Part shown: positions 59,461 through 64,000 of the stretch, in pieces
Numbering within the stretch: the first letter of the stretch is position 1
How the letters are laid out: each line of letters starts with the position of its first letter
Assembly: GCF_014201335.1 (NCBI RefSeq)
Contig: NZ_JACHEB010000001.1
Location: 372,001 to 436,000 of the forward strand
Length of the DNA stretch: 64,000 nucleotides
Direction: 5' to 3'
Source: Tunturiibacter gelidiferens
Lineage (GTDB): Bacteria > Acidobacteriota > Terriglobia > Terriglobales > Acidobacteriaceae
Position numbers and translations under genes: made by a program
The notes under the pieces: generated by a model
Databases searched by the model: none
The model's input: the letters and a program-made list of their open reading frames with translations, nothing else
What the model was told of the DNA's origin: nothing

Positions 59461-59874
59461 TTCTAGGAGCTTGCCGAAGCGGGCGCCACGACATAAATGC
59501 CGCAATTTAGGACATGGAATGTGAACCACACTCTACGGAAAAACAACACCCGTGCGATGCTGGTGCATTGAGTCACGATGGAGACGTCTTCGATGTTGTT
59601 GCATGCGAAGGATTTGCGCAGCACGAGACGCAAAGAACGTCGCTAGAGGCGGGAAGGATAGGTACTCGCCATAGGGCGAGATCTGCGAACCCGTAATCTG
59701 GCCTTCACCGGGAATAGCTGGCCATCGGCAACCGTGGTTCTTGCCCGATACCAGAAACAATGAGTTCGTGACCCATGACGATAATATTGGTTTTCGTTTT
59801 CTGACTTCGCTCGCGACTTTCGACAAGATCCGGCGGCAACAGTCGGCGGTATGAGCTCAAGGCAATTTAGAGGG
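59461..59874. other. Gene-free stretch
   Basis: About 410 bases downstream of the amino-acid permease. A 97-codon minus frame (59533-59826) has no recognisable content or Shine-Dalgarno. Confidence 0.45.
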
Positions 59875-61251
59875 TCACTCGTCTTCTACCGTGGATTGCT
59901 CAACTTTGCATAGCCCAAATACGTAATAAAACAGCGCGAGCAGTACAAGCCAGAGCGGACCGACTAGTAAAGCGATACGCGTATCGGGGAAATAAGCCAT
60001 CAACGCGGTGACCAAGACCAGAAACGCTAATGCCATCCATGATGCGTATGGATAAAAGGGCACGCGGAGAATCAGCCGACCGCGCTCGGTGTCGTTTAAG
60101 CCTTGCCGAAATTTCATCTCCGTGATGAGCACGATACTCCATGTCCAGATAGCCCCGAAGGTTGCGATAGAAGTCACCCAGACGAACACTCTCGCTGGCA
60201 CCAGATAATTGAGTAACACACCAAGCAACAACATCGCGACAGACGCCCAAATCGCACGTCGCGGTACTCCGCCTCGTGAGGTGATCGCAAACATACGCGG
60301 TGCCTGGCCCTGTTGAGCGAGATTGTAGAGCATGCGGCCTGTACTGTAGATGCCGCCATTGCACGACGACAGCGCGGCGGTGAGCACCACGAAGTTGATG
60401 ATACCTGCGGCCGATTTAACGCCAAGCCGCCGGAATGTGATCTCAAATGGACTGCCATGGGTGCCAAGTTCATTCCATGGATAAATCGACAGGATCACGA
60501 ACAGGGCGCCGACATAGAAAAGTAGAATGCGCCAGAATACTGAGTTGATCGCATCCGGAATTGACTTATTCGGATTTTCTGCTTCACCAGCAGCAAGTCC
60601 GATCATCTCCACTCCTAGATATGCGAACATAACCATTTGCATCGCCATCAATACGCCCTTGGCGCCGTTGGGCATGAAGCCGCCATTGGACCAAAGATTG
60701 TGGATACCTGTCGCAACCCCATGATTACCAAGACCACACATAATCATGGCGCTGCCGCCGACGATCATCATCACAATGGTCACGACCTTGACCATGGCGA
60801 ACCAGTACTCGAATTCGCCGTAAGCTTTTACCGCGGCAAGATTGACCGCGCTCATCGCCGCGAGCGCAGCCAGGGTCCAGATCCATTGCGGCACAGTGGG
60901 GAACCAGATCCCCATATAGATGCCGACTGCGGTAATTTCGGCAATGCAAGTTACCAGCCACATGAACCAATAGTTCCAGCCAGTCAGGTAACCAGGAAGT
61001 GGGCCTAAATAATTCTGGGCGTATCGACTGAATGAACCGGCTACCGGTTTATGTACAGCCATTTCGCCCAGGGCTCGCATGATGATGAATATCGCCGAGC
61101 CACCGACGATGTAAGAGATCAGAATTGCCGGACCCGCGAGCTTGATTGCAGTCGCCGAACCTAAAAACAAACCCACTCCAATGGTCGATCCCAAAGCCAT
61201 CAGGCGAATGTGGCGTTCCTGTAGGCTGCGCCGTAACTCTTGTTCGTTCAT
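59875..61251 (-). CDS. Amino-acid permease (AAT/APC family, GabP/ProY-like)
   Basis: 458-residue cation-coupled amino-acid transporter with 12 helices. The N-terminus is typical: RRSLQERHIRLMALGSTIGV, GLFLGSATAIKLAGPAILIS and ALGEMAVHKPVAGSFSRYA. Later landmarks: FAYLGVEMIGLAAGEAENPN (helix 6), LSSCNGGIYSTGRMLYNLAQ and QGQAPRMFAITSRGGVPRRA. These place it in the AAT branch (aromatic amino acids, GABA, proline, lysine and others); exact substrate not determinable. Weak ribosome site before ATG 61251. Confidence 0.93.
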   Translation of the reverse strand: MNEQELRRSLQERHIRLMALGSTIGVGLFLGSATAIKLAGPAILISYIVGGSAIFIIMRALGEMAVHKPVAGSFSRYAQNYLGPLPGYLTGWNYWFMWLVTCIAEITAVGIYMGIWFPTVPQWIWTLAALAAMSAVNLAAVKAYGEFEYWFAMVKVVTIVMMIVGGSAMIMCGLGNHGVATGIHNLWSNGGFMPNGAKGVLMAMQMVMFAYLGVEMIGLAAGEAENPNKSIPDAINSVFWRILLFYVGALFVILSIYPWNELGTHGSPFEITFRRLGVKSAAGIINFVVLTAALSSCNGGIYSTGRMLYNLAQQGQAPRMFAITSRGGVPRRAIWASVAMLLLGVLLNYLVPARVFVWVTSIATFGAIWTWSIVLITEMKFRQGLNDTERGRLILRVPFYPYASWMALAFLVLVTALMAYFPDTRIALLVGPLWLVLLALFYYVFGLCKVEQSTVEDE

Positions 61252-61333
61252 CTTCAGTGTGTCCAGTGACGTAACTATATTGTGATCTGTTGCGTGAAAT
61301 AGAGGTGTGCGGCCAGAGTTGCTCCAAAGTCTA

Positions 61334-61390
61334 TGTCGCGACGAATCGACATTCGCGCACGACCTTAAATGGCGTTGTAGAAAGAGATAA
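61334..61390 (-). pseudogene. N-terminal remnant of an AraC-family gene
   Basis: Minus-strand 57 bases read LSLSTTPFKVVRECRFVAT, aligned with residues 9-26 of the intact AraC protein at 56432 (SLSTKPLKVEHESQYVV); the DNA word GTAGAAAGAGATA is shared. Stops directly follow. It is joined to dispersed repeat copy D upstream of the would-be start. Confidence 0.6.
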
Positions 61391-61413
61391 TCAGTTGAAT
61401 ATCGATGCGAACA

Positions 61414-61487
61414 GTGACCTTAAATTCAACTTATATCGCTCTCCGATTTCAGTGTGTCTATTCAGTTCGTTTGTGCCTAATTTTGAG
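61414..61487 (+). repeat. Dispersed repeat copy D
   Basis: About 74 bases: GTGACCTTAAATTCAACTTA, TCAGTGTGTCTATT and CGTTTGTGCCTAATTTTG. Shares its leading part with copy B and its core with A and C. Lies just upstream of the AraC remnant's 5' end (minus strand). Confidence 0.65.
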
Positions 61488-61555
61488 AGGTTTAAGCGAA
61501 AGCGAGGAGGCTAGCTCTTTACATGCCGTAGAAACGCCAATGTTAGATAACTAAC

Positions 61556-61603
61556 ATTTTGAGTCCGGTGATGATTCTGAGGACTCCCACAGACATCTTC
61601 CCG
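61556..61603 (+). pseudogene. Short N-terminal remnant of an RND transporter
   Basis: One frame reads ILSPVMILRTPTDIFP, almost the same as residues 19-34 of the RND pump at 61973 (ILSPIVILRTPTDIFP). Neither side continues as RND. At DNA level 16 bases (ACAGACATCTTCCCGA) recur exactly at 62077. Confidence 0.75.
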
Positions 61604-61861
61604 AACTTCTTTAGCGAACAGATAGGCGCAAACGTTCATCAGGCGAGCACCTTCTTGCCAAGGGCCTTCAACCATTTCAGTCGTCCTTGAGATCAAGGCA
61701 ACCTCCGGACACAAGTCGTTATATAAATCGCAGTTCACGGAGATGCCGACGACAGACGCCCATTTAAGGTTTTATTGCTCAATGGTAAAGCCAGTCTCCT
61801 TTCCTGCACTAAACAATCGAACGCGCCGCTAACAGTGTTTTTTCTGGGCAGATTTTGCATC

Positions 61862-61905
61862 TTTAAAGCATCATTTACAATCTGTATATATACGATACGT
61901 GTCGT
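61862..61905 (+). promoter_or_regulatory. RND promoter with TetR-type palindrome
   Basis: TTTAAA (61862-61867) and TATATA (61885-61890) are 17 bases apart and could be -35 and -10 boxes. The near-palindrome ACGATACGTGTCGT (61892-61905, 12 of 14 matching) overlaps the expected start site, flanked by ATAC and GTAT. This resembles operators of TetR/AcrR repressors that guard RND pumps. No such repressor gene is seen in the window. Confidence 0.55.
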
Positions 61906-61972
61906 TTTGTATTGTGCTCAATAGAAGCTGTCAAACTGTGACTGGCTCTATGCGCGGAATTGGAGAAATGAA

Positions 61973-64000
61973 ATGTGGATCGTCAAAATAGCGTTGAGGA
62001 GACCTTATACGTTTATTGTTCTGGCGCTTCTCATTCTTATTCTGAGCCCGATCGTCATTTTAAGAACGCCGACAGACATCTTCCCGAGCATTAATATTCC
62101 GGTTGTCGCCGTTGCTTGGACTTACACAGGCCTCAGCCCGGAAGAGACCGAAGGGCGTATCACTACGGTTTACGAACGCATCCTGACTACAACCGTCGAC
62201 AACATCGAGCATATTGAGTCCACAACGGTAAACGGCACGGCGATCGTCAAAATATTCTTACAGCCGAATGCAAGTATTGATCGTGCGAACGCTCAGGTGA
62301 CTGCGATTTCCCAGACTATTCTGCGCTTTTTGCCTCCTGGCGCACTTCCTCCCCTTGTCGTTGATTTCAATGCATCGACTGTTCCCATCCTTCAACTGGG
62401 TCTTTCGGGAAGGGGTCTCACGGAGTCTCAGCTCAATGACATAGCGTTGAACTTTCTGCGTACTCAGCTAGTTACGGTTCCGGGTTCTTCGGTTCCGTTT
62501 CCCTACGGCGGAAAGCTACGCCAGGTTATGGTGAACCTCAATCAGGGCCTTTTACAGTCCAAGGGGCTCTCACCTAACGATGTGCTCACTGCCCTTGGCA
62601 ATCAAAATTTCATTTTGCCCGGTGGCACGACCAAGATCGGAGACTTTGAGTACGACGTTGATCTCAATGGGGATGTTAAAGCAGTCCAGGAACTCAATGA
62701 TCTACCTATAAAGATGGTTGGAAGTTCTACCATCTATCTCCGCGACGTCGCAACGGTTAGCGACGGATTCGCGCCGCAGACAAATATCGTTCGTCAAAAC
62801 GGCGCTCGAGGTGTTCTGGTCCCCGTACTTAAGGCGGGAGATGCTTCAACCATTGACGTAGTCAATGGTATCCGTAAAATGCTTCCGCGTATTGAACAGA
62901 CACTTCCTCCAGAACTCAAAATCCAACCGCTTTCAGATCAATCCGTGTTCGTTCAGGGTTCCATCAACGGCGTTATTCGCGAAGCTATCATCGCCGCGGC
63001 ACTTACCGGTTTGATGATCCTCCTCTTCTTGGGAAGCTGGCGCAGCACCGTTATCATCGCGGTATCCATCCCACTTTCGATCTTGACCTCTGTGATGGCC
63101 CTAAGCTTTCTTCACGAGACCATCAACATCATGACGCTTGGCGGCCTTGCGCTAGCCGTCGGAATTCTCGTCGATGATGCCACCGTTACGATTGAAAATA
63201 TCGAGCGTCATCTCGAAGATGGCGCTCCACTCCATAACGGCATCCTCGGCGGCGCTGCGCAGATCGCCGTTCCGGCGTTGGTCTCGACCCTTTGCATTTG
63301 CATTGTCTTCCTTCCAATGTTCTTCCTCACCGGCGTTGCGAAGTTCCTGTTCGTTCCGCTGGCCGAGGCGGTCATTTTTGCCATGCTGGCGTCGTACGTG
63401 CTATCTCGTACTCTGGTCCCCACGTTGGCCCTGTATCTATTGAAGGCCAAGCATCACGATGACCCGAAGTCAAATAACCCATTCGCTCGGCTTCAGAGAG
63501 GATTCGAGCGGCTCTTCGAGAGAGCTCGCAATTCATATTCTTCTGTACTCATCGGACTCATTTCTGGGAGAAAGATCTTCGTTCCCAGCTTCTTGCTGGT
63601 ATGCATATGTGCCTTCGCTCTTGTTCCGTTCCTTGGCCAGGACTTCTTTCCAGCTACGGACAGTGGACAGTTCATACTTCATGTGCGCGCCAAGACTGGA
63701 ACGCGTATCGAAGAAACAGCCCGTCTGGCAGATGACGTTGAAGCTCGTATTCGGCAGACTATACCTGCTTCCGAAGTTGACAATATCCTCGACAACATTG
63801 GTCTACCATTCAGCCCCCTCAACTACATTTACAACAACTCCGGCTTGACCGGAGCCGCCGATGCTGACGTGCTCGTCTCTCTGAACGAAAAGCATCATAA
63901 AACCGGCGACTATGTACGAACTCTCCGCGAGACGCTTCCCCGCGAATTTCCTGGGGCGACGTTCGCGTTCCTCCCCGCCGACATTATGACTCAGACGTTG
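61973..64000 (+). CDS. RND efflux transporter, inner-membrane pump, C-terminus beyond window
   Basis: First 676 residues of an AcrB/MexB-like resistance-nodulation-division pump (family length about 1040). ATG at 61973 has GGAG seven bases upstream. First helix and porter signature: FIVLALLILILSPIVILRTP, TDIFPSINIPVVAVAWTYTG, LSPEETEGRITTVYERILTT. Helices 2-6 carry ALTGLMILLFLGSWRSTVII and LGGLALAVGILVDDATVTIE, with the proton-relay Asp pair (V-D-D) intact; then LPMFFLTGVAKFLFVPLAEA and FFPATDSGQFILHVRAKTGT of the second porter domain. Its sequence suits the acidobacterial multidrug-type branch. Adaptor and outer-membrane partners would lie to the right. Confidence 0.96.
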   Translation, partial: MWIVKIALRRPYTFIVLALLILILSPIVILRTPTDIFPSINIPVVAVAWTYTGLSPEETEGRITTVYERILTTTVDNIEHIESTTVNGTAIVKIFLQPNASIDRANAQVTAISQTILRFLPPGALPPLVVDFNASTVPILQLGLSGRGLTESQLNDIALNFLRTQLVTVPGSSVPFPYGGKLRQVMVNLNQGLLQSKGLSPNDVLTALGNQNFILPGGTTKIGDFEYDVDLNGDVKAVQELNDLPIKMVGSSTIYLRDVATVSDGFAPQTNIVRQNGARGVLVPVLKAGDASTIDVVNGIRKMLPRIEQTLPPELKIQPLSDQSVFVQGSINGVIREAIIAAALTGLMILLFLGSWRSTVIIAVSIPLSILTSVMALSFLHETINIMTLGGLALAVGILVDDATVTIENIERHLEDGAPLHNGILGGAAQIAVPALVSTLCICIVFLPMFFLTGVAKFLFVPLAEAVIFAMLASYVLSRTLVPTLALYLLKAKHHDDPKSNNPFARLQRGFERLFERARNSYSSVLIGLISGRKIFVPSFLLVCICAFALVPFLGQDFFPATDSGQFILHVRAKTGTRIEETARLADDVEARIRQTIPASEVDNILDNIGLPFSPLNYIYNNSGLTGAADADVLVSLNEKHHKTGDYVRTLRETLPREFPGATFAFLPADIMTQTL

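Noticed and set aside
59533..59826. 97-codon minus frame near the permease
   Set aside because: No ribosome site, no homology I can recognise, surrounded by debris.
61511..61738. 75-codon minus-strand frame with GTG start
   Set aside because: Its C-terminal third is antisense to the RND remnant, and no ribosome site or family similarity supports it.

Overview
The window looks like a chromosomal segment of a soil Acidobacteriota, most likely Terriglobia (Granulicella/Edaphobacter/Terriglobus type). Evidence: three very large Oar-like TonB-dependent receptors with an N-terminal carboxypeptidase-regulatory-like fold, several polysaccharide or glycan hydrolases (GH9, GH3, PNGase A-like), membrane-anchored regulators typed only in this phylum, and moderate-to-high GC. 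This assignment is inference from gene content; no rRNA gene is present.

Layout. 0-10 kb: a secreted GH9 cellulase running off the left edge (with an apparent frameshift behind its signal peptide), a secreted unknown, a divergent MarR/membrane-protein pair, a block of gene debris (di-haem peroxidase and PhzF remnants), an acyltransferase and a GH3 beta-glucosidase. 10-22 kb: two modules with the same layout, each a membrane-spanning DNA-binding-like regulator divergent from a giant TonB-dependent receptor; the second also carries a Tat-type metallophosphoesterase. This repeated regulator/receptor pairing is the best candidate for an undescribed system. 21.8-35 kb: stable core-like region with tRNA-Pro, tRNA-His and tRNA-Arg, DUF4112, DUF72, YheT hydrolase, MFS, acyl-CoA dehydrogenase, a MerR-TPR fusion, an XRE/YqiJ-like/flotillin/PspA membrane-stress operon with a clear palindromic operator, and a SpoIIE-type phosphatase. 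35-48 kb: a four-gene tripartite efflux operon (TolC, YtcA, HlyD, FUSC), a phospholipase C remnant, a PNGase A-like enzyme, a Tat L,D-transpeptidase, a STAS protein and a large YG-repeat secreted protein.

48-64 kb is accessory and scarred. A third TonB receptor is frameshifted and truncated, a DUF1016 nuclease is a fragment, and at 50.9 kb lies the 3' half of a tRNA-Thr gene, the classic footprint of integrase-mediated insertion. To its right are GT39, trpC, a quinone oxidoreductase, cupin, AraC, a Tat-exported HD protein, an amino-acid permease and the start of an RND pump, interspersed with four same-strand copies of a 75-87 bp dispersed repeat and with broken second copies of the HD, AraC and RND genes. 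No integrase or transposase was seen, and no CRISPR array.

Together the genes describe a plant-polymer or glycan degrading oligotroph: extracellular GH9/GH3/PNGase enzymes release sugars, TonB receptors import them under envelope-sensing regulators, and efflux and membrane-stress systems protect the envelope.
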